A stretch of DNA of 64,000 nt from the NCBI RefSeq assembly GCF_001544875.2, contig NZ_FCOA02000010.1, positions 1-64,000 of the forward strand, read 5' to 3'. A program made the position numbers and the translations under genes. The stretch comes from Caballeronia hypogeia (GTDB lineage Bacteria; Pseudomonadota; Gammaproteobacteria; Burkholderiales; Burkholderiaceae). This document shows positions 28,770 to 38,005 of this stretch, piece after piece. The stretch's first letter is position 1, and the number at the start of each line of letters is the position of its first letter. The notes under the pieces were generated by a model, which was not told the DNA's origin, did not search any database, and saw only the letters and a program-made list of their open reading frames with translations.

Positions 28770-29231
28770 CTACTGGATATCCGCGGCGTTGACGCCGGGC
28801 GGCAACTCGCTCGCGAGCCATGCGCGTCCGCTGAACTCGCGGAGCCGGACGCGATTCTCGACGATCAGATCGCCCTGCGCGACACGCGTGGCGTGCAGGC
28901 CGACATCGCCCACAGACGCGTCCGCGCCTTTGCGGAACGTCTCGAAATAGGCGCCGAGCAGCGACTGCACGTCCGGCATCGCCGGCCCATGCCATGACAC
29001 CGCATAGACATCGCCGCTCGAATCGACGTATTGGCGCACGACGATGCCGTGCGTATCGGTCGTTTCGCGGTAGTTGATCAGGCCGCCCTGAGCCTGATGC
29101 AGGACATCGCCTTGCGATGGGTTCGCGGTGCGCCCGGTCGCGCCGAGTTGAGCGTGCGCCGGATTCGTCGCGCCTAGCATGAGCACGGCGATGCCTAGCG
29201 CGGCATAGTAAGGAATTCTGATTTTTGTCAT
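28770..29231 (-). CDS. DUF2844 exported protein
   Basis: The 153-residue protein has a Sec signal peptide (MTKIRIPYYAALGIAVLML, with AHA|Q as probable cleavage near residue 27) and a DUF2844-like body with GDVYAVSWHGPAMPDVQSLLG and YFETF. The start at 29231 follows GGAGAG. It is the first gene of a two-gene unit with the DUF3443 lipoprotein, so the two probably act together in the periplasm or envelope. The function is unknown. Confidence 0.82.
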   Translation of the reverse strand: MTKIRIPYYAALGIAVLMLGATNPAHAQLGATGRTANPSQGDVLHQAQGGLINYRETTDTHGIVVRQYVDSSGDVYAVSWHGPAMPDVQSLLGAYFETFRKGADASVGDVGLHATRVAQGDLIVENRVRLREFSGRAWLASELPPGVNAADIQ

Positions 29232-29565
29232 CGATTTCTCTCCGTTTATTAGGACTCTTCTTATTTTCGAGATGCGATTTTAGAGTGATGGCGAAAGAAA
29301 GTGATACATCGGCATCACGCGTCGGGGCGCTCGCGATCCGTCGGGGTGGCGGGAAAATTCGTTGTCGGATCAATGAGTTGCAAAAATTGAAAGGGCAAAT
29401 TGCCGATCTTCGCAATTGTCATAAATTGTCAATTCGATGCGAAACGACTTAAATGGTAACTGCAGTCGCGTCGTTTCCTGTCGGATGGCCGCGTTCTCTA
29501 TCCGAAAGCAAACATCCGAAAAACGCGCCTCGCCGCCGCCGTCTGGCGCCTGTTTGCCCCTCTTT
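29232..29565. other. Gene-free divergent region between DUF2844 and bamC
   Basis: No coding or RNA gene was found. It is more AT-rich than its neighbours and contains the direct repeat AATTGTC at 29414-29420 and 29424-29430, a 10-base period that could be a regulator-binding site. It must hold the DUF2844 promoter. In many relatives dapA lies just before bamC; it is not here. Confidence 0.5.
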
Positions 29566-29595
29566 TTGCACGGCATTGCGCCGGACCGGTAAAAT
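29566..29595 (+). promoter_or_regulatory. Candidate sigma-70 promoter of bamC
   Basis: TTGCAC (29566-29571) and TAAAAT (29590-29595) are separated by 18 bases, giving a start near 29602 and a leader of about 47 bases. Confidence 0.55.
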
Positions 29596-29648
29596 ACTTG
29601 GTTGATCCACGGAAGAACGCCCGTGGCGTAGCGGAAGGATTTCTCCAA

Positions 29649-30875
29649 ATGACAGATTTTCGTGTAACCAAGCGGATGGCTGCGCTCTTCGCGGTCGCCG
29701 GCATCGTCGCGGGATGCGGCTCGACGAATCCCAACGCGTTCAACTACAAGAGCGATCAGCGTTCCAAACAGGTGTCTCTCGCCGTTCCGCCGAATCTGCT
29801 CGACGAGGCCGCCGACCAGCGCTCGCTGCCGCCGCAGGGCGGACAGGCATCGCTTTCCGGTCTGCAGCAGATCCAGAAAGTCGCGCCGAATGCGCCCACC
29901 GTGGTCCCGCCCGTGTCCGGCATGCATATTCAGCGTGACGGCACCGAGCGCTGGCTCGTCGTCGACGGCAAGTCACCCGATCAGGTGTGGCCGCAGGTCC
30001 GCCGCTTCTGGCAGGAACAGGGCTTCCTGCTCGTCGTCGATCAGCGCGACAAGGGCGTGATGGAGACCGACTGGAACGAAACCCATCCGCAGATCTCCGA
30101 CGGCCTGATCCGCGACACGCTGTCCAAGGCGACCGGCAATTCGTATGTCACGGCTGAACGCAACAAGTACCGCACGCGCCTGGAAACGGCGCCCAACGGC
30201 GGCACCTACGTGTTCATCAGCCAGAAGGGCATGCGCGAGGCGCTGACCGGCGTGAACAACGACACGAGCCAGTGGCAGGCGCGGCCGAACGACCCGGCGC
30301 TCGAAAACGAATATCTGAAGCGGCTGATGTCCTCGCTGTCCATCGCCGACCAGCGTATGGCGTCCGGCGGCGCGACGCCGCTCGATACGTCGGCGCCGGC
30401 GGGCGGCACGGGCACGAATTCCGGGCAGGCGGCACAACCCGCGAAGGGAGATGCCAAGGCGGCTGCAGTGGCGGCGCAGAACGTCGCGAGTTCGGGCAAT
30501 TCCCCGATTCGCAACGAAGTCGTGCCGGAAGCGGAGTCCTCGCAACTCACGCTGCCGGAAGCGTACGATCGCGCGTGGCTGCGCGTGGGCATCGCGCTCG
30601 ACCGCGCCAACTTCACGGTGGACGACCGCGACCGCAACAAGGGCGTCTATTTCGTGCGCTACGTCGACCCGACGGACAAATCGTCTGCCGAGCAGGGCTT
30701 CTGGAGCCAGGTTTTCCACGGCCGCAAGGAAATGAAGGCGAAGCAGTATCAGATCAACGTGCGCGCGATCACCGAGCAGCAGACGCGCGTCGCGATCGTC
30801 GATGACAAGGGCAACGTGGATTCGTCGCCTCAAGCGCGTCAGATCATGGCCTTGCTTGCCGACCAGATCAGTTGA
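29649..30875 (+). CDS. bamC: Outer membrane protein assembly factor BamC
   Basis: The 408-residue lipoprotein has a signal and lipobox IVAGC with Cys23. A BamC unstructured N-terminal lasso (LAVPPNLLDEAADQRSLPPQ) follows, then two helix-grip domains separated by an Ala/Gly-rich linker (about 240-295). It is an accessory of the BAM complex that inserts beta-barrels in the outer membrane. The ATG at 29649 follows GGAAGGATTTCTCCAA; a longer in-frame reading lacks the signal at its start. A UUCG terminator follows. Confidence 0.9.
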   Translation: MTDFRVTKRMAALFAVAGIVAGCGSTNPNAFNYKSDQRSKQVSLAVPPNLLDEAADQRSLPPQGGQASLSGLQQIQKVAPNAPTVVPPVSGMHIQRDGTERWLVVDGKSPDQVWPQVRRFWQEQGFLLVVDQRDKGVMETDWNETHPQISDGLIRDTLSKATGNSYVTAERNKYRTRLETAPNGGTYVFISQKGMREALTGVNNDTSQWQARPNDPALENEYLKRLMSSLSIADQRMASGGATPLDTSAPAGGTGTNSGQAAQPAKGDAKAAAVAAQNVASSGNSPIRNEVVPEAESSQLTLPEAYDRAWLRVGIALDRANFTVDDRDRNKGVYFVRYVDPTDKSSAEQGFWSQVFHGRKEMKAKQYQINVRAITEQQTRVAIVDDKGNVDSSPQARQIMALLADQIS

Positions 30876-30920
30876 TCCATTACCAAGCCTGATCGCGACA
30901 TCGCGCATTCGCGTACGAAC

Positions 30921-30945
30921 CGCCTCCTTCGGGAGGCGTTTTTTT
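30921..30945 (+). terminator. Intrinsic terminator of bamC
   Basis: The stem CGCCTCC/GGAGGCG (30921-30927, 30932-30938) closes a TTCG tetraloop and is followed by seven T residues, 46 bases after the bamC stop. Confidence 0.92.
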
Positions 30946-31212
30946 ATGCCTCCGCTATGTGGCCCGTGCCACGCAAACGATCACGTCAATGAACATTTAA
31001 ATGTGCATGCAAATGGAAAAGCACGCAATGAATTGCGCAGACGATACTTTCCGTCGCGAAATGTGCGCAAAAGCTTATAGGAAAGGGTGGTGTGGACAGT
31101 ACATTGCATCAGTGGCGCGAAACACCGCTCGCACGGCCGGCGGAAGTGGTCTCCGGCGCGCCCGGCACCGGACAAACAGACGAATGGCTCGCCTCGGCGA
31201 GCCCCGATGGCC
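30946..31212 (+). ncRNA. Possible small RNA (or nothing) upstream of tandem terminators
   Basis: This stretch follows the bamC terminator and ends in two strong plus-strand terminators, although no convincing gene is present. It contains the hairpin GGCTCGCC/GGCGAGCC at 31186-31203. Short frames exist (for example ATG 31001 to 31231) but they run into the terminator stem and have no ribosome site. A transcript must enter from somewhere, so an unannotated small RNA is possible. No known RNA family was recognised, and the 5' end is not defined. Confidence 0.3.
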
Positions 31213-31244
31213 CCGTCGCCTATCCTCGTAGGGCGACGGTTTTT
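31213..31244 (+). terminator. Intrinsic terminator, first of a tandem pair
   Basis: The stem CCGTCGCC/GGCGACGG (31213-31220, 31232-31239) with an 11-base loop is followed by TTTTT. There is no T tract on the other strand. Confidence 0.8.
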
Positions 31245-31274
31245 GCCCGCGTTTCTTTGAAACGCGGGCTTTTT
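31245..31274 (+). terminator. Intrinsic terminator, second of a tandem pair
   Basis: The perfect 10-base stem GCCCGCGTTT/AAACGCGGGC (31245-31254, 31260-31269) with loop CTTTG runs into TTTTTC. It directly abuts the first terminator. Confidence 0.88.
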
Positions 31275-31383
31275 CTTTGGGCAGTCGCGGCGGTATTTCT
31301 GGGGTATCGGGCATTTCGGCGGCGCGCGGCGCGCGCGGTTATGCTCGTGCTTTCATCGTTTCAATGAGAACAGGAGAAAACCC

Positions 31384-31674
31384 ATGTCGGAAGTCGCCGT
31401 CGTCGCCATTTTTGTCGCCAAGCCGGGCAAGGAAGACGAGCTGAGGAAAGTGCTCGAAGCAAACGTCGAGCCGACGCGAAAAGAGCGGGGTGCGCTTCAG
31501 TACGATTTGCATCGCGACAACGCGGAGCCGCGCCGCTTTATCTTCGTGGAGCGCTGGGAAAGCCAGGAAACGCTCGATGAACACGGCAAGTCGGCGCACA
31601 TTCAGGCGTTTCGCGCGAAGGCGCCGGATTTGTGCGAGCACGGCGAAGTGCGCGTCGCGAGCAAGATCCTCTGA
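31384..31674 (+). CDS. Antibiotic biosynthesis monooxygenase (ABM) domain protein
   Basis: The 96-residue single-domain protein has the dimeric alpha+beta ABM pattern: VAIFVAKPGKEDELRKVLEA, then ERGALQYDLHRDN and FVERWESQETLDEH. Family members include cofactor-free quinol monooxygenases such as YgiN and many uncharacterised stress proteins. The start follows AGGAGAAAACCC. It is convergent with the small gene at 31690. Confidence 0.85.
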   Translation: MSEVAVVAIFVAKPGKEDELRKVLEANVEPTRKERGALQYDLHRDNAEPRRFIFVERWESQETLDEHGKSAHIQAFRAKAPDLCEHGEVRVASKIL

Positions 31675-31689
31675 GCGAAGCCGCGTGCT

Positions 31690-31950
31690 TCAGTGCGTCT
31701 CGTGCGGCACGTCGAGGATCAGGATGATGGTCCAGTCGGCGTCGCCGTCGTGATGATACTGACGCTCCGCCACGATAAACGGCTGCTGCTTGCCATCCGG
31801 CCCGAGAAAGAGCACGTCGCCTTCCATCGGCAGGCATTCGATGGGCGGCAGCGCCAGATACGCGTCCTTGTTCGCGCCGCGCGGCATCATTTTTTCGATC
31901 TTGCGCGATGCTGCTTCGGTCCATTCGATATCGAGCTGGATATTGCTCAT
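31690..31950 (-). CDS. Conserved-looking hypothetical protein
   Basis: I do not recognise this 86-residue acidic protein. It begins MSNIQLDIEWTEAASRKIEKM and ends in a beta-rich segment WTIILILDVPHETH; the middle LPMEGDVLFLGPDGKQQPF looks like a small beta barrel. The start at 31950 removes a 20-residue unsupported extension. It stands alone between the ABM gene and aceB, and no signal peptide is visible. Confidence 0.6.
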   Translation of the reverse strand: MSNIQLDIEWTEAASRKIEKMMPRGANKDAYLALPPIECLPMEGDVLFLGPDGKQQPFIVAERQYHHDGDADWTIILILDVPHETH

Positions 31951-32051
31951 GCTGTCGTTCGCACGCGAGGTGCGCTCCACGGTTGAATCGTTAAAAAAGA
32001 CGATGCGCAATGTAGCACACGCCGTGCTCGATCCATGATGCGCTCCAAATG

Positions 32052-32079
32052 AAAAAAACGGCCCGCGGGCCGTTTTTTT
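32052..32079. terminator. Bidirectional intrinsic terminator after aceB
   Basis: The perfect palindrome ACGGCCCGCGGGCCGT (32058-32073) is flanked by an A run (32052-32058) and a T run (32073-32079), so it can stop transcription on both strands. It lies 17 bases beyond the aceB stop. Confidence 0.85.
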
Positions 32080-32095
32080 CGTGGTGCGCGAACGC

Positions 32096-33706
32096 TCAGA
32101 TTTCCTCGTACAGCGGCAGCGTCAGAAACTCGGTGAACTGCGCCGATGTCGACATTTCCTCGAAGATTTTCGCGGCGCGTTCGTACGGTTTCGTGTCGGC
32201 GCCCGAGGCGCTCACGCTCTGCTTCACCTTCTCCAGCTCGTCGATGGTGATGTCGCGAACCATCGCCGCCGTGACTTTGCGGCCGTCGTCGAGCTTGCCC
32301 TTCGGCGAGCGAATCCACTGCCACACTTGCGAGCGCGAGATTTCGGCGGTCGCGGCGTCTTCCATCAGGTTATGGATCGGCACACAGCCATTGCCCGCGA
32401 GCCACGAACCGAGATAGTGAATGCCGACGTTTACGTTATTGCGCAAACCCGCTTCCGTGATCGGCTCTTCCGGACGGAAGTCGAGCAGATCGTGCGCGGT
32501 CACCAGCACGTCGGTGCGCTGCTTGTCGATCTGGTTCGGCCGCTCGCCCAGTACCTTGACGAACTCTTCCATCGCCACGGGCACGAGGCCCGGATGCGCG
32601 ACCCAGCCGCCGTCGTAGCCGTCGCCGGCATCGCGCGCCTTGTCGGAGCGCACGCCGCCCATGGCGCGGTCGTTGGCGGCGGGATCGCTCTTGATCGGAA
32701 TCAGCGCCGACATGCCGCCGATGGCGGGCGCGTTGCGCTTGTGGCAGGTCTTGAGCAGTTCGAGCGCGTAGGCGCGCATGAACGGCGAGGTCATCGTGAT
32801 CTTCGCCCGGTCCGCGAGGCAGAAGTCCGTGTCGTTCTTGAACTTCTTGATCGCCGAGAAGATGTAGTCCCAGCGGCCGGCGTTGAGCCCCGAGCTGTGC
32901 TCGCGCAGCTCATACAGAATTTCGTCCATTTCGAACGCGGCGAGGATCGTTTCGACGAGCACCGTCGCGCGAATCGTGCCGCGCGCAATGCCGACGCTCT
33001 CCTGAGCCGCGACGAAGATGTCGTTCCAGAGGCGCGCTTCGAGATGGCTTTCCATCTTCGGCAGATAGAAATAGGGGCCGCTGCCACGCGCGATCAACTC
33101 CTTCGCGTTATGGAACAGGAACAGCGCGAAATCGAAGATGCCGCCCGACACGCGCTGACCATCGACGGTGACGTGCTTTTCATCGAGATGCCAGCCGCGC
33201 GGGCGCACGATCAGCGTCGCGATCTTGTCGTTGAGCTTGTATGACTTGCCGTTCTGTTCGAGCGAAATCGTGCGGCGCACGGCTTCCTTCAGGTTGATCT
33301 GGCCGACGATCTGGTTGTCCCAGTTCGGCGCGTTCGAATCCTCGAAGTCGGTCATGTACGAATCCGCACCGGAGTTGAGCGCGTTGATGATCATCTTGCG
33401 CTCGACAGGACCGGTGATTTCGACGCGGCGGCATTGCAGGTCGGCGGGCAGCGGCGCGACTTTCCAGTCGCCCTCGCGGATCGATTTCGTTTCTTCAAGG
33501 AAGTTCGGGCGCTCGCCCGCATCGAGACGCTTCGTGCGCTCGACGCGCGCGGCGAGCAATTGCTGGCGGCGCGGCTCGAACTGGCGATGCAGCGTGGCGA
33601 CGAACGCCAGCGCGTCGGGCGTCAGAATGGATTCGTAGCCGGGCTTGATGTCGGCCGAGATTGCCATGCCTTTGGGAAGCGTGAGCGGATTCGACGGTTG
33701 CGTCAT
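32096..33706 (-). CDS. aceB: Malate synthase A
   Basis: The 536-residue enzyme condenses glyoxylate with acetyl-CoA to malate, second step of the glyoxylate shunt. [20 protein letters not shown] carries active-site acidic residues, [12 protein letters not shown] is the family signature, and [25 protein letters not shown] lines the active site. Length and motifs fit the A isoform. The start follows AAGGAGAAAACC. aceA lies 2.6 kb upstream on the same strand, with a HAD gene, a LysR gene and a universal stress gene between. Confidence 0.96.
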   Translation of the reverse strand: MTQPSNPLTLPKGMAISADIKPGYESILTPDALAFVATLHRQFEPRRQQLLAARVERTKRLDAGERPNFLEETKSIREGDWKVAPLPADLQCRRVEITGPVERKMIINALNSGADSYMTDFEDSNAPNWDNQIVGQINLKEAVRRTISLEQNGKSYKLNDKIATLIVRPRGWHLDEKHVTVDGQRVSGGIFDFALFLFHNAKELIARGSGPYFYLPKMESHLEARLWNDIFVAAQESVGIARGTIRATVLVETILAAFEMDEILYELREHSSGLNAGRWDYIFSAIKKFKNDTDFCLADRAKITMTSPFMRAYALELLKTCHKRNAPAIGGMSALIPIKSDPAANDRAMGGVRSDKARDAGDGYDGGWVAHPGLVPVAMEEFVKVLGERPNQIDKQRTDVLVTAHDLLDFRPEEPITEAGLRNNVNVGIHYLGSWLAGNGCVPIHNLMEDAATAEISRSQVWQWIRSPKGKLDDGRKVTAAMVRDITIDELEKVKQSVSASGADTKPYERAAKIFEEMSTSAQFTEFLTLPLYEEI

Positions 33707-33752
33707 GGTTTTCTCCTTGGTCGGTCAGACGGTTTTGCTAGTGGTTGTGCGC

Positions 33753-33776
33753 TTATGCGGTTATGCGGTTATGCGT
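33753..33776. repeat. Three tandem 8-base repeats TTATGCGG
   Basis: TTATGCGG occurs at 33753-33760 and 33761-33768 and as TTATGCGT at 33769-33776, between the HAD gene stop and the aceB start. It is a short tandem repeat with no known function. Confidence 0.7.
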
Positions 33777-33786
33777 GAAAGATGCG

Positions 33787-34587
33787 TCAGCCGGATGGCT
33801 TGCGCGCGCCGCCGCGACGGCTCGCTCCAGGGCTGTTTTCCCGAACGCGCCCGCTTTCGATGAATGCAATGAGTTCGGCCATGCCGCGCCCGGACCCGTG
33901 TGGCGCGACGCCCAGTTCCTCGGGCGGCAGGCCGGCGCGATTGATCCAGAACGTCGTGTAGCCGAACCACGCCGCGCCGGCGACATCCCAGCCGTTCGAC
34001 GACACGAACACGATGTCGCGCGCGGCCGCGCGGAATGCGCGTGTGCCGAGCGCATAGGCTGCGGCGGCGGGCTTGTAGGCGCGCACGGCATCGACGGACA
34101 GCACGTGATCGAAAAGTCCGTTCATGCCGGCGCTCTTGACTGCGATGTCGAGCATCGGCGGATTGCCGTTGGAGAGAATCGCGAGCGGAATGTCGAAGCG
34201 TTCGCGCAGCGCCTTGAGCGCGGGCACCGTGTCGGGGAACGCGGAGAGACACGCGTATTCGTCCATCAGGCGCTTTTCGGCGGCGCTCGTGAGCGCGTCG
34301 GCGAGTTTCAGCGCGGCGGCGGCGTGGCGCAGCGCATCGAGAGTGATATTCCAGAACGGCACGTAATGCGCGCCGGACGGATCGGCGAGCGTCCGCAACT
34401 GCGTGTACTCGATCTGCTTGCGACGCCAGAGCTGCGAGAGCGCGTCGCCGTGGCCGGGGAAAAGCTGTTCGGCCAACGCGATCACCGAGTGGACGTCGAA
34501 CAGCGTGCCGTAAGCGTCGAAGACGACTGCGCGTGGCGACGCGTTATAAGCGGATGAAGATGATGCGTGTGTCGTTATGGCCGACAT
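33787..34587 (-). CDS. Haloacid dehalogenase, type II (HAD superfamily)
   Basis: The 266-residue protein has the L-2-haloacid dehalogenase layout: nucleophile motif VFDAYGTLFDVHS near residues 21-33, SNGNPPML as motif II (Ser/Thr), a Lys in KPAAAAY as motif III, and VSSNGWDVAGA with the Asp of motif IV. The WDVAGAAWFGYTTFWINR segment is close to true dehalogenases. The substrate could be chloro- or bromo-alkanoates or a physiological phosphate. It is divergent from a LysR gene with interleaved inverted repeats between. The start at 34587 gives the usual length. Confidence 0.88.
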   Translation of the reverse strand: MSAITTHASSSSAYNASPRAVVFDAYGTLFDVHSVIALAEQLFPGHGDALSQLWRRKQIEYTQLRTLADPSGAHYVPFWNITLDALRHAAAALKLADALTSAAEKRLMDEYACLSAFPDTVPALKALRERFDIPLAILSNGNPPMLDIAVKSAGMNGLFDHVLSVDAVRAYKPAAAAYALGTRAFRAAARDIVFVSSNGWDVAGAAWFGYTTFWINRAGLPPEELGVAPHGSGRGMAELIAFIESGRVRENSPGASRRGGARKPSG

Positions 34588-34628
34588 GGCCGTGCGCTCC
34601 AATTCGAGGTCGGGTCGATTGTATTCGT

Positions 34629-34680
34629 GATCTAAGTGATGGAAAAAGTACCGCCTTATCACTTGATCTTTTACTTTTTC
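34629..34680. promoter_or_regulatory. Interleaved inverted repeats in the HAD-LysR divergent promoter
   Basis: AAGTGAT (34634-34640) pairs with ATCACTT (34658-34664), extended by GATC on both outer sides with one bulge. GAAAAAGTA (34642-34650) pairs with TACTTTTTC (34672-34680). The two dyads interlock. They occupy the gap where the LysR protein encoded next door would be expected to bind. Confidence 0.5.
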
Positions 34681-34724
34681 ACACCTAATCTGTGCGCAAG
34701 CAGCCTTATTGACGACGAACACGC

Positions 34725-35627
34725 ATGGATCGATTCAAGCAGATAGAGACCTTCGCCTCGGTCGCGGCGAAGGGGAGCCTTTCGGCGGCGGCGCAGGCGG
34801 AGGGCATTGCGCCGGCCGTGATCGGCCGCCGGCTCGATGCGCTCGAGGAGCGTCTCGGCGTGAAACTGCTGGTGCGCACGACCCGCAAGATCACGCTGAC
34901 CTTCGAGGGCTCGGCGTTTCTGGAGGACTGTCAGCGCATCATCAACGACATGCAGAACGCCGAGGCCAGCGTTTCGGCGGGCGGCGTGAAGGCGAGCGGG
35001 CATCTGCGCGTGTCCGCGCCGGCCGGGTTCGGGCGCAGGCACGTTGCGCCGCTCGTGCCGAAATTCACGGCGCAGCATCCGGATGTTTCCGTGAGCCTCG
35101 ATCTGACCGACCGCATGGTCGATCTTGTCAACGAAGGTTTCGACTGCGCGATCCGGCTGGGCGAGCTGCCGGATTCGTCGCTGGTGTCGCTCAAGCTGGG
35201 CGAGAACCGGCGCGTGTGCGTTGCGTCGCCGGACTATCTCGCGCGGCGCGGCGAGCCCGCGGACCTCGCGGCGCTCGTGCATCACAATTGTCTCGCGCTC
35301 GGCGCTTCCGCGAACCAGCAACGCGGCTGGGTGTTCGAGGAGGACGGCAAGGTCGTGACCATCAAGGTTTCGGGCACGATGGAATGCTCCGACGGCGCGG
35401 TGCTGCACGAATGGTGTCTCGAAGGGCGCGGCCTCGCGTGGCGCTCGTGGTGGGAAGTGGGCGAGGATATCGGCGCAGGGTGCCTCGTGAGCGTGCTCGA
35501 TGCGTTCGCCGCCCCGCCGATCGGAATCCACGCCGTGTTTCCGCAACGACGTCATTTGCCGTTGCGCGTGCGGCTGTTCCTCGATCTGCTGAAGCATACG
35601 TATCAGGCTCCGGGGTATTGGGGATGA
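34725..35627 (+). CDS. LysR family transcriptional regulator
   Basis: The 300-residue LTTR has a helix-turn-helix at residues 18-37 (AAAQAEGIAPAVIGRRLDAL) and an effector domain from about 88 (GHLRVSAPAGFGRRHVAPLV). It belongs to the large CrgA/YafC-like group. It is divergent from the HAD dehalogenase gene, 137 bases away, and is the likely regulator of it. The effector is unknown. Confidence 0.88.
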   Translation: MDRFKQIETFASVAAKGSLSAAAQAEGIAPAVIGRRLDALEERLGVKLLVRTTRKITLTFEGSAFLEDCQRIINDMQNAEASVSAGGVKASGHLRVSAPAGFGRRHVAPLVPKFTAQHPDVSVSLDLTDRMVDLVNEGFDCAIRLGELPDSSLVSLKLGENRRVCVASPDYLARRGEPADLAALVHHNCLALGASANQQRGWVFEEDGKVVTIKVSGTMECSDGAVLHEWCLEGRGLAWRSWWEVGEDIGAGCLVSVLDAFAAPPIGIHAVFPQRRHLPLRVRLFLDLLKHTYQAPGYWG

Positions 35628-35783
35628 GGCCTCCGTTCGTTCATGCGGTCCACGCGACGATACGGATTCCTATCGAAAGGATGTGAAGCAAGCGCGTGCC
35701 GGGCGGCGATGGACCGAAATCTGGTCCGCTGCGGCCCGCGTTACTACAATAGAACCACGCACTCACCAGACGGGGAGGTCACC

Positions 35784-36218
35784 ATGTTCAAACACATCCT
35801 CGTGCCGACCGACGGCTCCGAGCTATCGCAGAAAGCCATCGACGGCGCGATCGATCTCGCGCAATCCGTGGGCGCGCGCATCACGGCTTACGCGTGCCTG
35901 CCTCAATACCCGTATTCGCCTTTCGCCGATGTCGCCGTGGAGCCGCCCGACGACTTCCATGCCCGCGCGGAAAACGAAGCCCGCGAGCATCTGCGCGAAG
36001 TCGAGCGCGCCGCCGAAAGCGCGGGCGTGCCCTGCACCAGCGTGACGAGCGTCGATGCCGCGCCGTATATCGGCATCATCGAGGCGGCGGAGCAGAACGG
36101 CTGCGACGTCATCCTGATGGCCTCGCATGGACGGCGCGGCCTGGGCAGCCTGCTGATCGGCAGCGAGACGCAGCGCGTGCTCACGCATACCAAGATTCCG
36201 GTGATCGTCTACCGGTGA
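35784..36218 (+). CDS. Universal stress protein (UspA family)
   Basis: The 144-residue single-domain Usp begins MFKHILVPTDGSELSQKAI and has the nucleotide-binding segment ASHGRRGLGSLLIGSETQRVL near residues 112-132, close to the ATP-binding G-2x-G-9x-G(S/T) pattern but with Ala for the first Gly. The start follows GGGGAGGTC. Two long hairpins follow the stop. It converges with aceA. A stress or hypoxia role is known for the family; the specific role here is unknown. Confidence 0.9.
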   Translation: MFKHILVPTDGSELSQKAIDGAIDLAQSVGARITAYACLPQYPYSPFADVAVEPPDDFHARAENEAREHLREVERAAESAGVPCTSVTSVDAAPYIGIIEAAEQNGCDVILMASHGRRGLGSLLIGSETQRVLTHTKIPVIVYR

Positions 36219-36220
36219 CA

Positions 36221-36298
36221 TCAAACGGAAGCGCACCGCGATGCGCTTTCGTTTGAGCGGCGGCCGCGGCGCGATACTGCACGCGCCGTGGCCGCCGC
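36221..36298. terminator. Two long hairpins between convergent usp and aceA
   Basis: The first hairpin has 15-base arms (36221-36235 and 36242-36256) with one G-T pair and a CCGCGA loop, starting 3 bases after the usp stop. The second has 17-base, very GC-rich arms (36257-36273 and 36282-36298) with one G-T pair, followed by TTCTTCT. They probably end both convergent transcripts, although the T tracts are poor. Confidence 0.5.
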
Positions 36299-36348
36299 TT
36301 CTTCTCACCTCACTCCCTGATTCAACCTGTTCAACGGTCTTTGCGTGA

Positions 36349-37656
<1,308 letters not shown>

Positions 37657-37915
37657 AGCGCTTCTCCTTGAAATTGGACTGAACGACGAATTCTGCTTAA
37701 CTCTTATATAAGAGTCTAGGCAAATGCGATCTCGCGAAACAGCCCTTGGGAGAAGAAATGTCGAATATTTTTATCGCGTAAATTCAGTGGTTTACTGCGC
37801 TAATTCCATATTGTGGAATGTCTTTTTCTATCTCGCAACGAGCAGGTTTGTGCCGCGCAGCACATCTTTTGCGACACAAAAGATCATTGCGCATCGTGAA
37901 ATATCACGACGGGCG
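37657..37915. promoter_or_regulatory. aceA upstream region with two perfect dyads
   Basis: This is the AT-rich control region of aceA. ACTCTTATATAAGAGT (37700-37715) is a 16-base perfect palindrome 44 bases before the aceA start, overlapping the likely core promoter or leader. ATTCCA-TATTG-TGGAAT (37803-37819) is a second perfect inverted repeat about 147 bases upstream. Both are candidate operators. No gene is visible here. Confidence 0.5.
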
Positions 37916-37948
37916 AAAAAAAACCGATGCACGAGGCATCGGTTTTTT
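37916..37948. terminator. Bidirectional terminator after the DEAD-box helicase gene
   Basis: The stem AAACCGATGC/GCATCGGTTT (37921-37930, 37936-37945) is flanked by A and T runs. On the minus strand it ends the helicase transcript about 58 bases after its stop. Confidence 0.85.
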
Positions 37949-38005
37949 GAGTGTGCGGGAAGCAGCGTTAGAAGCCGCTTCCGCTTGGCATCGCCTGATA
38001 GCCGC

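Noticed and set aside
31092..31367. 91-codon GTG-start frame with a hydrophobic segment
   Set aside because: It would run through both tandem terminators at 31213-31274, lacks a ribosome site and ends just before the ABM gene.
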